A stretch of 64,000 bases of DNA, taken from Siphonodentalium dalli (Eukaryota > Mollusca > Scaphopoda > Gadilida > Siphonodentaliidae). The notes under the pieces are model-generated. The model was not told where the DNA came from, ran no database searches, and worked only from the letters and a program-made list of their open reading frames with translations. Of this stretch, positions 1 through 12,100 are shown one piece after another. The first letter of the stretch is position 1. Every line of letters begins with the position of its first letter. Where the stretch lies: positions 108,835,319 through 108,899,318 of the forward strand of contig CP136066.1 in the NCBI GenBank assembly GCA_032622095.1, in the 5' to 3' direction. A program made the position numbers and the translations under genes.

Positions 1-100
1 GCATTATATTATATATGTGAGGCTCCATATGGGAGACTCGCATATATGACAACACACTGTCACATTATAATTAATGCTGCACCAGCCGTGAAATGGTTAA
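1..100. mobile_element. TTAA MITE family E, right end (truncated by window edge)
   Basis: The right end of a family E element: remains of the second hairpin, then a GCTGCACCAG-type segment, then a terminal TTAA at 97-100. Family E is defined at 686-1084 and 49989-50258. Confidence 0.6.
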
Positions 101-319
101 TGATGTCTGGCACGTTTCGTGTATCTTGACAATCAACTAAATGGCTGTGTTATGTTGCACGAACTTCGGTTTGGAAATAGAACCTAGCTGGCTGGATACT
201 ACTCTCCCGCTTCAGGTACAACACATTTTAGTCTGTCATGTTTGATGGACCAAGATAGCAGTTGTATGAATCTAAATATCTCTAATAATTCCACTGGCAT
301 CTCTATACACGTAGAAGCA

Positions 320-560
320 TATAGGTTTTAGTTATCCGTTTCTATACTAAATGCTCATTGACGTGTAGTTCCCTTGGGAAATGTTGTTGAAATTATTATC
401 TAAAAATTTCCCTCCAATATGAATCATTCTACTCATATATTATTGTTTTTCTGTGTGTCGTCTGCTTTTATTACATGAACACCCCCCTAAATGAGTAATA
501 GACCATTCCAATGTATCCTTTCACAACTGAGTGGGAGAATCCATTTAGGATAATGTGGAT
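320..560 (+). mobile_element. TTAA MITE family F, degenerate copy
   Basis: It shares the family order: CTCATTGACG, TAGTTCCC, GGGAAATGTT, a GTTGAA..TTATTATCT inner arm, TCTGCTTTTATTAC, TAGACCATTCCAATG and GAGAATCCATTTAG. The terminal TTAA sites have decayed. Confidence 0.6.
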
Positions 561-838
561 TTTCCCTAGTCTGAAATGCGTTCGTGTCCAAACAATGACG
601 GGAGAATAAGGCTGGGTATTCAAGCCGTGACATTTATGATTTCGTGCAGTTCGTATGTACAAAATTTAGTGGGCGTGGCCAAACGTTAACCCTTTACCCA
701 ACAAACCGGCCAAAACCGGCCAAATAAAGCTTCAACAGCCTAAAATATCTTCGGTCTGTCTCAATAGAACCATACAAATATGGATATCATTGGAACCGGC
801 TCCTTGACCACATTGTGATAGTTACAGTTATGCCCTGT

Positions 839-907
839 GCCAATGCATTCTCTTATATATGCGAGTCGACCATAGGTCGCCTCGCATATATAAGAGAATG
901 CATTGGC
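839..907. repeat. Hairpin 1 of family E element
   Basis: A palindrome with arms from GCCAATGCATTC to GAATGCATTGGC and loop around CGACCATAGGTCGC. It would fold as a stem of about 30 bp. Confidence 0.85.
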
Positions 908-985
908 CTAAAAAAAAAAAAAAATAACACTTTTTACCATTTCTTCTTACATTCTTTAACAATTTTATAATTTTTAATGTGTTAA

Positions 986-1054
986 GCCAATGCATTCTCT
1001 TATATATGCGAGGCGACCTATGGTCGACTCGCATATATAAGAGAATGCATTGGC
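986..1054. repeat. Hairpin 2 of family E element
   Basis: The second palindrome in the same element, with the same arm as hairpin 1 and a related loop (GGCGACCTATGGTCGAC). Confidence 0.85.
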
Positions 1055-1084
1055 ACAGGGCCGTTCTGTTGGGTAAAGGGTTAA

Positions 1085-2211
1085 CACCGAGAAAACATTT
1101 AGTTCCTTCTAATCCAGAGTAGACAACAGCTGAGTAACTTATATTTTTTAATATACTTCAAAATAAAACAATTTCATTCACACTTTATAATATAATAAAT
1201 ATTGTTCACACAGAACTCATTCTCGCAAAGTCCTGTTCAATCCTGGTAATCAGTACATACCACAGAAACACATCGTGACAAGATTTAAGGACGAGATGTC
1301 TTAAAGAAAATAATCCACCATGACAGACCGCAAACCATTAATTCACACAGCTGGCAAACTGGCCTAGCAATTTTTTTATTAAAGGCCCATTTAATTTTCG
1401 AGTCACCGATGATTTTTTATAGTGACTTGATATACAGTTTTAATAACAATCTGTGACATAAAATATGATTAAAATACTATAATTCATCACCATTTGAATC
1501 GTCTGTGTCTCAGAAGGTGCCCATAGAGTAATAGAACATAGCTGAACTCATTGAAACATTTCCCCCGTTTCGCTCCAAAAATGCAACATAATTCAAACTA
1601 AGATATAGAGTTAATTGATTTTGCTGTAAAGTTCAGATGAAACTTAAGCACAGAAAACACGTCGGTACCTCAACAAAACAACATGTTCACAGTTTATTAC
1701 ACCGGATAAGTTGATAATTCAATGTTTTGGAGCTTCTTTCAAATTGTGTATAATATGGCATATATTTTATATAATGTGATCTGGGGATTCGATAATTATA
1801 AGTCGGCTTAATATAGATGGTTATCTATTGCACACTTTTGAATAATATATTATAAAATTACAATTCAATTGTTTTATCGCCAATTAGAGTGATAAAGTGC
1901 CACGAGTTCTTGTGTGATTGAAGGTTATTTTCTGACAACTGTCAATTGTATGGCAACTTAAGTAATTACAAATATCTCAATGGGCATGTAGTAAACTGCT
2001 GGGCTGATGCATTTTATGAGCAGTTTGTCGTTCATACCGTATATACAATACAACACTATATGACGAATTTACAGTAAAATTGCCTGGAAAAATTTGCCAG
2101 CGTGTGACCGCACCCTTAGCTAAGGTCATGCGTTTCCCGAATGTACGTTGCAAGCAGATAAACCTATACGCGAGTGAAGTGGCATCTCAACCATACAAAT
2201 ACGACTGTACA
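1085..2211. other. No gene recognised
   Basis: AT-rich sequence. I searched the minus strand here for the missing last exon of the Rab11-like paralogue (acceptor, E-I-Y start, double-Cys end) and found none. No repeat family recurs. Confidence 0.5.
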
Positions 2212-2480
2212 TTAACACTTTCTTTACTGAATACTCATTGACGAGTAGTTTTCCTAGGAAATGTTCAGATAACAACCTCAACATAGGCCGTTTGTTGAAA
2301 TTATTATCTGAAGATTTCCAACAATGAATAGGAATCCTTCTGCACTTAATTGTGTTATCGTTTTATCTGTCTGCCGTCTGCTCATTTTTGCTGAACACCC
2401 CTATATAGGAATAATAGACCATTCGAATAAATAATTGAATAACTGGGTGGAAAAATTCATTTTAGTAAAGAAAAGAGTAA
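2212..2480 (+). mobile_element. TTAA MITE family F
   Basis: It starts at TTAA (2212) followed by CACTTTCTTTACTGAATACT, has the F inner arms around CAACATAGGCCGTTTGTTGA, and ends in CATTTTAGTAAAGAAAAGAG with a decayed right TTAA. Confidence 0.75.
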
Positions 2481-2504
2481 CCATGCAATTTCCCCGAGCT
2501 GACC

Positions 2505-2870
2505 AATTCTAGGTTCGTCTCTGCTCGTCACTGAACATTTTCAGCTTCAACGTGACTCATATATTGGTCTGCAACCCATGGCTGCTGGTTCCAATGGACA
2601 GCCTAGCATCACGGTCTGTTCTTCCCAATTGGGCTTGCCTTTGTATAACACTTTCTAATAACACTAGTAAACAGGAGTGCGCAGGCCATGATGACACAAT
2701 CCTGACATAATTATGACACGAAAGTTAGCCTCTGCTCGTCTCTGAAAATGTTCAGTTACAACATTTCCGCTTAGGTTTGGGCACGGGCTGAGACACTATT
2801 CTCACGGTCTGTTCTACTCCGTTGGGCTTGCCTTTGAATTGCACTTTCTTATAACACTCTGAAAGAGAAA
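2505..2870. repeat. Local duplication, about 200 bp unit
   Basis: Two imperfect direct copies (about 2515-2665 and 2730-2868). Both carry TCTGCTCGTC, a CACGGTCTGTTCT segment, GTTGGGCTTGCCTTTG-like sequence and CACTTTCTAATAACACT. No coding potential was seen. Confidence 0.5.
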
Positions 2871-3134
2871 TATGTGTGCATATTATACATGATACAATAC
2901 CGAAGATCGACACAAACGTGTCATCTGTTGTTGTTATTCTATCAACAATTCAACATATTAAAGTGTCGCAGGGATGGTTAATTTTAACATTGATGGATAT
3001 GGCAATTTGTGAAAACTCATTCTTCCAGAATTGAAGCTATATCCTCAAGTTTATGGATTCGTGGAACAGATGGAGACTAATCTAGCACAAGTTTTGGTTT
3101 ATTTTGCAGGAGAAGATAAATTTTGGACACCACC

Positions 3135-3578
3135 TTAAAGGTACTCAATCCGATCAGACGGTCCCCATACAAACAAGAGCAACATTTCTTCAAAATACGC
3201 TCTAGTTATCACAATCGATTTATTGCAACAAAGTGATGCTAACCACTGTCAACTATGGTATCAAATTTCCAAAAACTTGTTATTTATCAACATTTTGTTC
3301 AACAAAATATAGATGTATTATCACTAAAGTATCACGAAATTTGACCGTATTACTACTTGGTTTTAGAGTTATCCATCTTCATCCGCAATTTTGTCCGTTT
3401 GACCACGTGTTTCTGGGCCACATATTATTATAAATCTCGAGAAATAACAAACTTCAAAAATCGATATCTGATCACTGAGCTTTGATGGGTGGGTTCCTCG
3501 ACTCGAATACAATATTTTTAATCCCGAAGCCAAAGAAATAGTAATTTAGGAGCGTCTGATCGGATTGAGTTCCTTTAA
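3135..3578 (+). mobile_element. TTAA MITE family H
   Basis: TTAA-flanked, with inverted ends TTAAAGGTACTCAATCCGAT and ATCGGATTGAGTTCCTTTAA. The body is shared with 16281-16768, 28534-29011 and 37178-37556 (GATTCGAGTCGAGGAA, CTGAGCTTTGATGGGTGGG). There is no coding capacity, so it is non-autonomous. Confidence 0.82.
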
Positions 3579-4222
3579 AAACAACAATGCCTGATTTTCA
3601 AAAGAAAATATGTTGGCCACAGTGAATCTGTTTGAACCAATAAACCAGTGACTGTACAAGATCATAATATGCATGAAAACCATAGTCAGAAATGGTAACG
3701 CGCTCAAGATCATATATTATATACCCATGATTGTAATTATAGAATCTTTTTCATTTCTGTTATTTGTTATTGGCATAGCTTATCACAAACCAAAAATCAT
3801 TATTGACATAATGTAAACGCCAATAAACGAAATTGAAATTCTCAATTACACCTTTCACCGGGCTCGGCCTCGGGGTCACACTACAACTTTTAATGTGTCC
3901 CAATAATTAACATTCTATAAATAGAACCCCCATGCGCTATGGCAGCGCCCAGGCGAAACAAGAATTTGTACATTAGTATACACGCGGCGCGCGTAATAAG
4001 CTGTGTTTTATGTGATTTTTATAAGAATAGGGAATGAGCTATATGTATGAGTTTTGCTAGCTCGCTATGCATCCCGTGCCCACATTAATATGACTGAGTA
4101 GATATCAGTGTTTATGTAGCTTCGGTCACATAAACGCTGATGGGGTTAATTATGAACGACAAAATCTCTTTAAAAAAAGAGTTGTTTGGATAGCTAATTA
4201 TTGTAAATAGCTTGCTGGTATC
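3579..4222. other. No gene; short repeat and a small hairpin
   Basis: About 3660-3740 recurs inverted near 26440-26500 (GAAAACCATAGTCAGAAATG). Positions 4104-4142 form a hairpin with arms ATCAGTGTTTATGT / ACATAAACGCTGAT around AGCTTCGG. Nothing else was recognised. Confidence 0.4.
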
Positions 4223-4871
4223 TTAGGGGTACTGTACCCCAATTTCAATAAATTCCCGGTGACAATAGCGATCTAATATGAATATTATATTATAAAATAA
4301 CTAATTTGAGTCGACGATGTCTACTGAAAACGTTCCGGTTAACAGGCTATCGTAAAAGTTAAATTGAATTATTTAATATAAATTCATTTATGGCTGGAGT
4401 CATAAAATGGAGAATTATGCCATTACGAGTTACCGTTCTTGAAATCGCATATGTTGCGTGTCTTTTATCGACGGCCGTTCGCGAACATTATTGAGTTGCA
4501 AACAAAACATGTTACCTGCAAAAGAAGGCCCGTTATAACCGATTCGGAAAAAAGGAGAAAGAAACAAAGAGTCATAAAGCGTCAAGTATTTTATAGGGAG
4601 TGAGATTGTTCGATGGAAGAGATTGAATGCATCAATCGAAGCTGTGAGCAATGAACTTCCGGTTCTTCCTGCGACCGCGTCTTCTCCGGTGAAGGTCAAA
4701 AACATGGCGCGTAGTTTGAAATCGTAATATTTTTGTTTCCAAGATCAATATTTTCTTCGGTAAATTAGGTTTATACGAAACTCATATAACACGAACACAA
4801 TCTAACTTGAAAGTTATTTCAATGGGAGTAAATAAAAAAATCGCCTATCTTTGTGTACAGTACCCCTTTAA
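4223..4871. mobile_element. TTAA MITE family I
   Basis: Ends AGGGGTACTGTACCCC and ACAGTACCCCTTTAA (right TTAA 4868-4871; left site decayed). Its left 180 bp is the reverse complement of 8560-8743, including GATCTAATAT, TGAGTCGACGATGT and GGCTGGAGTCATAAA. The 91-codon minus frame inside looks fortuitous. Confidence 0.7.
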
Positions 4872-4974
4872 AGGAATTGTTTTTTTTTATTTCCAGGCGT
4901 GATATTTTGCCGCCATTTTAGAGCAAATTATGACGTAAGTTCCCCGGTCTGATAACAACAGATTTGTACACAGC

Positions 4975-5480
4975 ATGATGATGTTCCGAACAAGAAATCA
5001 CAAACTACCCGTTGAACAGGGCTCATGGTACAATGTTGACTACTCGGAACGGCAATGTACCCTCTATAATTTAGAACTGGGCGATGAATACCACATTATA
5101 CTTAAGTGCCCACAAACTCACGAGTTGAGACTGAGATATATCCGCCCTTATTATTTTCGAAGACCAAACTCACATAAGTTTGCAATTATTTAATTCCCGA
5201 AATGAAAAAACCACAAGGAACCTGTCGATTTTCGTCGGAAAGGTCTTAGGCTTGTTTAAGTCCTCTTGAGGCTAAGTAGCATCCATAACATAAACCCCAC
5301 TAACTGGACCATAGAACAAATCTAATACTATTATTATTATTACCATCTAAAAGCAACAAGCATAAACATTACTATTTTTTCGTATATATATATGTACTCT
5401 ATATACAATAACGCATGTACATGCATATATATTATGTATCTAATTTTGTAATTTCACTATATGATGACCAGAATAAATTG
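4975..5480 (+). pseudogene. LINE ORF2 C-terminus and 3' UTR
   Basis: Codes RTRNHKLPVEQGSWYNVDY, RQCTLYNLELGDEYHIILKC and then, after a frameshift near 5190, LFNSRNEKT..NLSIFVGKVLG to a stop at 5269. This is the zinc-ribbon tail found after the reverse transcriptase in many non-LTR retrotransposon ORF2 proteins (normally CTLCN..GDE.H..F.CP); here one Cys is Tyr. An (ATT)n stretch and an AATAAATTGAATTGAT tail follow. It is 5'-truncated and dead. Confidence 0.72.
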
Positions 5481-5572
5481 AATTGATAAACGAAACAAGA
5501 CAGATAATGATAGCACGTTAGTATTCTTGGAATAATTGTGCATTTCTTGGTGTATATATAGCGACCACAGGG

Positions 5573-5702
5573 GCGTGTCGTTAAAACAAGTAAAATATAA
5601 TAAGTATATATGTAGTGTTTATTGATGCATTTTTTAAAGTGGCGCGTTCGTTTAAAACTTTTATATTTTTTAATTTATATTTTACTCGTTTTAACGACAC
5701 GC
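5573..5702. mobile_element. Palindromic MITE
   Basis: A foldback of 130 bp: GCGTGTCGTTAAAACAAGTA at the left and its near-exact reverse complement ending CGTTTTAACGACACGC at the right, with a short AT-rich centre. No second copy was recognised here, so the family is unknown. Confidence 0.6.
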
Positions 5703-6051
5703 AAATGTGATAGCGATCATAAATTTATGGCCAGGGAAGGTGCGGATGTCTTCTTAAATTATCGGAGACTTGACAGAAATGGTCGATCAAGCATCTGCTC
5801 GGTTTCATTTGTCAGTGATAATTTTCGACAGGCTTACTCAACGGCGTTTTTTCGACGGTACCCTATAGTTTTAGATTTCTCCACTGCACGTATACCGTAA
5901 ACTCTACATGCATATTTGGTTCATATATCAAAATAATAGTCCAGGAATACGATTTCCAAATCGATATACTGTAGTCTATTTAACTGGCTATAATGAGTGA
6001 ACGGATAGCATATAGTCCGACGGTTTCAGCTACACTGCATGTAACACTTAC
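5703..6051. other. No gene recognised
   Basis: A 92-codon frame runs 5622-5900 on the plus strand, but its first part is the palindrome before it and its product matches nothing I know. The minus strand gives no Rab11 tail exon. Confidence 0.4.
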
Positions 6052-6132
6052 CTGACAGAACGCCACGGAAAGCTTCCTCGACGTTTGTGGCGTCCAGCGC
6101 CGATGTCTCGATAAACGTCAGAGAGTTCTCAG
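6052..6132 (-). CDS. Rab11-like paralogue exon 5: ETSAL loop
   Basis: This 81-bp exon has acceptor TTGCAG and donor GTAAGT. It encodes [20 protein letters not shown] then AFRGVLS. The ETSALD loop completes the nucleotide pocket. Length and phase equal those of the Rab11 exon at 58169-58249. A further exon with the Cys-containing tail must follow; none was recognised between 1 and 6051. Confidence 0.92.
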
Positions 6133-9100
6133 CTGCAATACAAACGATCTGAATATCTATACATGTCAGACAAATAACAGACAGGGACGTTGCTAGAAGG
6201 TCTCCGTTGGGGGTGTCGATATTGAAATTTCCAAGAGCGCCCCCCCCCCCTGTACGCCCATTGGGTTCGATTTATTCCAACGGGTACCTAAAACTTTCCA
6301 AGTGTTCGAAATTTCCAACCTGACACCGACCCAAAACAGTCGGCGGACCTCATGATCGCAGTTCATGAATGAGTTTACTGCGTCAGCCGCAACCCCAGTG
6401 ATATAATAATGTAGGCCTATATAGGCCTATGGTTTGAAATTCTACGCCCAACCCGATAACCACATGAATTGGCCACATGCATGCGTCAGCCGCAGATCTG
6501 TGATAGCAGCTTAAATTATGTCTTCACTACATTATGTTGTTCACTTAAATAAAACAATATCGACCTAAATTTCAGCATATTTCAAGCTACAATCTTCAGT
6601 GTGTGCAATAAACATAGACGACATAGACAATTTTTTGCACGCGTTTGTCGTGTCGCGAGGTAAAACTCGAACCTGTTTTCGGTTTGCCATCGCGTCACAA
6701 CAAACTCGTGCAATAACGTTAACTAGTTTACACACGCGTGTGTCATCCTATCTATTTATTATGAGTTCGGAATATAAAACCCATGAACCAATTGGCAGTT
6801 AACCTATTCAATGCTGAATGACGTCATAACGTGTATATACGGGCCGTTGACGTCCTAGCCATTTTATAGTTAAAAATATAATTGGAATATCGAAAAAAAA
6901 AACCTTAACACTCACGCCGTAAAATGGCGTTTATTATTCACAATTCTGGAACATTATAATCATACTGTTTAAAACGTCGAGATACAATGGTTCCGACGTA
7001 TTAATTTCTTATTTCCGGTTATGAATAATGAGCAAACCCTATAAGTATGCTGACGTAGGTCCGTAGCTAGCCCTACTCAGTACGGACGCATCATAGCACA
7101 TAGTGTCACATTTTACGTCCGAACTTAGTAATGACGTATAGCAAGAGATTAACCAATCACCGATCGGGATTTTGTGTAACACACATGGGTTGTGTAAATA
7201 TTATTAACTATATAATTTGAAGGTGTATATAAGGCGGGCAGATATATGGGATCAGCCACTAAAGGGTGAAGGGACCAGAAAACTGCCAGTCCGAACATCG
7301 ATCCGAACAGGCATTCGACCGGAAACGACGACACACGGGTTTACTAACCTTACCTGCGTATTTTTCAGCATCTTCGGAGGAAATAGCTCGAAGATGTTTC
7401 AGATCACTTTTGTTCCCTATTAAAGCTATTATGACGTCATTTCCAGCATGTTCCCTTAGCTCCAAGAGCCACTTCTGAACACTTTCAAAAGACCTCGGAT
7501 GGGCAATGTCATAAACAAGCAGAGCTCCGATTGCACCACGGTAATACCTATCGAATACAGACGACATGGCGTGTAAGGGTGTGTCCACACACTCCCAACT
7601 TTGCACGGTATGTTTTGCAGGCATTTCATCGTATATGCTGTCAGAATATGAACGGAAACATGCATATAAAATACATCTGCTGTACCACAGATAACCACAT
7701 GAGAAGAACAATCGCTGTAGTTCCACCTGTAGCGATGCTACCGAAATTTGCCTGTTAATAGCATGCAATTATCACACATGAATTAATCATACATGTAGGT
7801 ATTTCAAGGCAAATGTCAGTATCACCGTTACACGTGGAACTATAGAAATTATACTTCTCATGTCGTTAATAGCTTTGGTAAAGATTCCATTTACATGCAT
7901 GTTTCTGTTCATATTCTGACACAATACGTTGTTTTCTAGGACAAAATGCCTGCAAAATACGCCGTAGAAACTTGCGAGTGTATGAACGTACCCTATAAGT
8001 TGACAATATAGTCAGCATGGGTGGCCCGGTTGTCTCGAACCCGCGTTCATGTGCGTTCGCGAACGACCGGTTACCAAGACAAGGACGATGCTAACACAGT
8101 AACACACAGAAAAACTGAATATTCTTTATCCTCAACACCTTCAATGTGAGCATACAGAGTAAATGTTTAAAGGGATACTGTACCCAAATGTTGTTGTTGG
8201 TTTCTTTAGTCTCCGAGTTGTAGAATAAGGTAACCAGATTTCCATTATTTGAAAGTCTGTTGAGTACGAAGTAATGTTACGTATTGAAGATTAGCCGGAA
8301 TGCGAAAATACCAATTGTCGTATTCGAGTAATTTTCGGACAGTTTTCAAGCAAATGTATCAAATAAATGTTATATTATACGCATACTAGTCCCATATATT
8401 CATTAAGTCATTGTATAGTCACTAGTCATTGAGTGGCTTGAGTTTACGCCCATTATCAACATATTTTTTACACGATCATGTGTGCCACACTTTGCCCAAT
8501 CCACTATCCGTGAATTATTTTGATTACGTCTCGTACACGGAGATTCGTAATTTAATTTATGACTCCAGCCATAAATTACATTTATATTAAATTATTAACT
8601 TTGATTTTAAGTTAACCTATTAACCTGAAGGTTTACAGCATACATCTTCGACTCAAATTACTTTGAGGTTTCTATATATTATCGATATTAGATCGTTGTT
8701 ATCACCAGAAATTTATTGAAAATGACGCACAGTACCCCTTTAATATAAAACATCAAATACAAATTACACACATGGTTTGGGGTGAATGGTACTTTTGTTG
8801 GAGTGGGTGGGGTGTCATAAAGGGAGAGATAATTTCAAATGGTGGTATGTTTCATACTGTGGTTGATACTGTTCAAGCCTGGGGGGGGGGGTGTATGACA
8901 GTTTTCCAGTGTTTTGTTTTGCCGCTGAATTTAAGAGCATTTGAACCTGTGAACAGATGCAATAACTCCCGTCTACTACCTACTCAACATAAGCGATGAC
9001 TCATTTCATGTTAGATATTTTAATCTATTCTAAATTATATCATAAAACATTTGTAAAAAAAAAAATCGTTATCCCGTCGTAGTTGGGGTTGCAACTCTTA

Positions 9101-12100
9101 CTGGGAGCGATGCATAATTGTCCTCGACCGTGACGCCATGCACGCCCGGTGTTCACGCATGGTCTTTGCGGGAATAAATATGGAAACTAACTTTAATTGA
9201 AAATTTATTTGTGGGTAGTATATGGAACCTGGTGTCATCATACCCGAAATCGGCAAATTTATCTTTTTCCTTTGATCGTATGCAAGCATTGGTATGGTGA
9301 AATAACATAGAAATATTGGGCCACTTGATCCAATCTAACACTTGTTCGCCCGGAAACAGTCTATCAATCAATCAATTTATTTCTCATAAACCTATAGATT
9401 ACATAGGTATGGAGATATTAACAGTTAAATATATACAATATGTACATAGGCATGTGGACTTCTGCATGGTGGATGACAAATGGTGTATGACCTGGATTAC
9501 ATTACATAACCTTCAGCGATACATATATATGTAACACTGTAGCATGTATATCAAGATTGTAAATATATATAAGCACATATAAATAAATAGATTTATTGTA
9601 TATGCTTACATATTATAATATATATATTAATAACTATGTGTATATGCGTATATCGGTACTGTTCATGTACACATTATGATATTGCTTGTTCTACCTATTA
9701 TCTAGCTGAGTTATTTACAAGCTTAATAAGTTCGCACAACTTGTGGAGATGTGTTACATTGTCGTCATTGAGTAAATCACTCATCGATTTTGTATCAGGG
9801 GGTCGGCCAGTTAAAGTCACGGGCGGCGTTCGTTGCAGAAATATTCATATTTGATCAAATCGCCAACAGAAGGAATATTAAAACATATATAGTTTTGTTC
9901 ATATGCCAAACATAATGAGCGCGTAAATAGTATATTGTCGTCAAGACGTATGATGGTGTACGTAAACAAGACCCTGCTCGTGTTACAGACGTTGTGCTTC
10001 TGTTTACTTAACACAGCGCAATTCTATTGGTTAATCACACAAAAATGATATAAACGCTCTTTGTTATTTCCATATCAGGAAAACAGTAACAAATAACGCT
10101 CTTTATGTTTACCATATCCGGATCTAAACAAAAGCCAGGAAACTTACCGTTTTTTGCTTTTGTTTACGTAACAAAGGGAAAACAATTGACAATAACATAC
10201 TGTTTATGCCATATTTCTGATTGGTATAAGAACAAGGTCTGTCTATAATTTACTATTCTTTCTGTTTATGGCGGTTTTTGACGGAGGTGAATATTTTAAC
10301 AGAATTCCCACCACCAACACCGCCCGTATCTTTAACATTGGTAACAATCCGTTTAGTGAACGCCATGGAACGTTACAGAGAATTCGAACATCCAATCATA
10401 GATTAGGCGTTGATAATATGAAGTGGGCAAAATCTAAGAACCAAAAGAAAGGGATTTCAACAATTGGCTCCTGTCAGTTATGTGGCGCAACCATGTGCGA
10501 TGAATATAATTTTGTAATAGTTTGTCCAAAATTACGTGAATGCCGGATGAAATATATTGACGAATCGATCTGGAAAAATCCATCGCGAGAGTCTTTTTAT
10601 GGTTTATTAAATTCTTCTGAAACAATGAAGCTCAAAAAACTTTCAAACTTTATAAAAATCGTAATGAAGCAATTTAAATAATTATTCAAATATTTGGCGA
10701 GCGTGGTGTGTATGTGTGTCTGCTTATGTATGTGTGAACATACAGATATACATATTAAGTGAAAATCACGTCGTATTTTATTCATTCATAGTACAACCAT
10801 GCATATTATGTTGCTATTTTTATGGTTTCTACGTGTTTTGGACAAGCAAGTTTCATAAGGAATAACGAATGTGCCAATATATGTGTATGCGTGAATGTGT
10901 GTATGTGTGTATATATGTACATGTATATACATGTATATTGATATATATGTATATTGATATATATGTATGTATATGTATGAGTATGTATATGTATGCATGT
11001 GTGTTTATATGTATGTGATAATATGCATGTATGTGTGTGGTATATATAAGTATGTTTGTATATGCAAGTGTGTATATATATATATTATATAACTCAATTG
11101 TTATTCATAACATCTAGGTTTCAAAAAACAATGACAAAACAGCACTATATATTGATCATGATGTATACCTCATGTAATTTCTTTTTTTTGTTCGATTAGA
11201 ATCTTTAAATTGGTATGTCGAAATTTGATTTTTCTATTCCGAACATGCATGATAATGCAAAATTGGATCGTAACTGATTATTGTCTGCATTGTATTTTAT
11301 CTATGTCTACTTGTAATTACATTACGTTCCAATATTCGGAACAAACCCTGGAAAATTTGTATATAGTGTATATACGTTTCCCCATGTACCCTGTATACTG
11401 GCTGAGAATAAAGCATTACTTACTTACTTAAAACGCGGATTCGAATACAACCGGTGTGTTCACTAGTGTAAACATCCAAGTTAACCTTTTCTATATAAAT
11501 ACTCATCGATGAGTAGTTCCCGCGGGAAATGTTCAAATAATAAGTTCAACAAACAAAAGTAGTTTGTTGAACTTGTTATCTAGACATTTCCCTTCAATGG
11601 ATATATATCTTTCCGCACTTCGATTTTCGTTTTCCCTGTATGTCTCGGCTTTTATTGCCTGAACATCCCTCATGCAAATAAATAATTTACTATTCAAATG
11701 TAGACTTCTATAACTGAATGATCAATAAGCCCGAATGATATCTACACAAGCATTTTCAAATATAGCTGGTCGTTGTGTTATCATTTTCATATTTGTCATT
11801 CAGCGCTGTTATGTAGATAGCAAGTTTTGTATAACAAGTGAGATAACTCTACATATTAATTTTGTGCGTCGATTGATACCAACAATGGCATGCGATTTTT
11901 AACGCGAAGTCGTCGTTCCGTTTTGTGCATATAACGTTTGAAATATATTTATATGTGGTTTACTAGAATACAAGCAAATATGTAGGCCATAGTCGACATT
12001 TTTTGCTGTTGTTCAATCAAGGATAGCAAAACACACCCAATTACCTTCCGTCTGATACACATACAAGCATAAACAATCTTCCTGCAAAACAACTGATATG

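Larger units (their letters stand above)
686..1084. mobile_element. TTAA MITE family E with two long hairpins
   Basis: The element is bounded by TTAA at 686-689 and 1081-1084 with inverted ends TTAACCCTTTACCCAACA / TGTTGGGTAAAGGGTTAA. It contains two near-perfect palindromes of 69 bp at 839-907 and 986-1054, each an arm reading GCCAATGCATTCTCTTATAT. The TTAA duplication and the CCCTTT ends fit a non-autonomous piggyBac or Kolobok element; no transposase is present. Confidence 0.85.

Noticed and set aside
839-1054. CRISPR-like array of repeated palindromes
   Set aside because: Only two copies per element, bounded by TTAA and inverted ends, dispersed in a eukaryotic genome: a MITE.
4430-4705. 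91-codon minus frame considered as the missing Rab11-like tail exon
   Set aside because: No acceptor in the right phase, no Rab tail features, and it lies inside MITE family I.
8010-8100. Functional tRNA gene
   Set aside because: A B-box-like GGTTCGAGAC exists but there is no matching acceptor stem or proper cloverleaf; at most a SINE relic.
10268-10335. Start of the 137-codon frame taken as the LINE protein's N-terminus
   Set aside because: These codons are the right arm of MITE G, shared with 48470-48541; the LINE begins after the TTAA.
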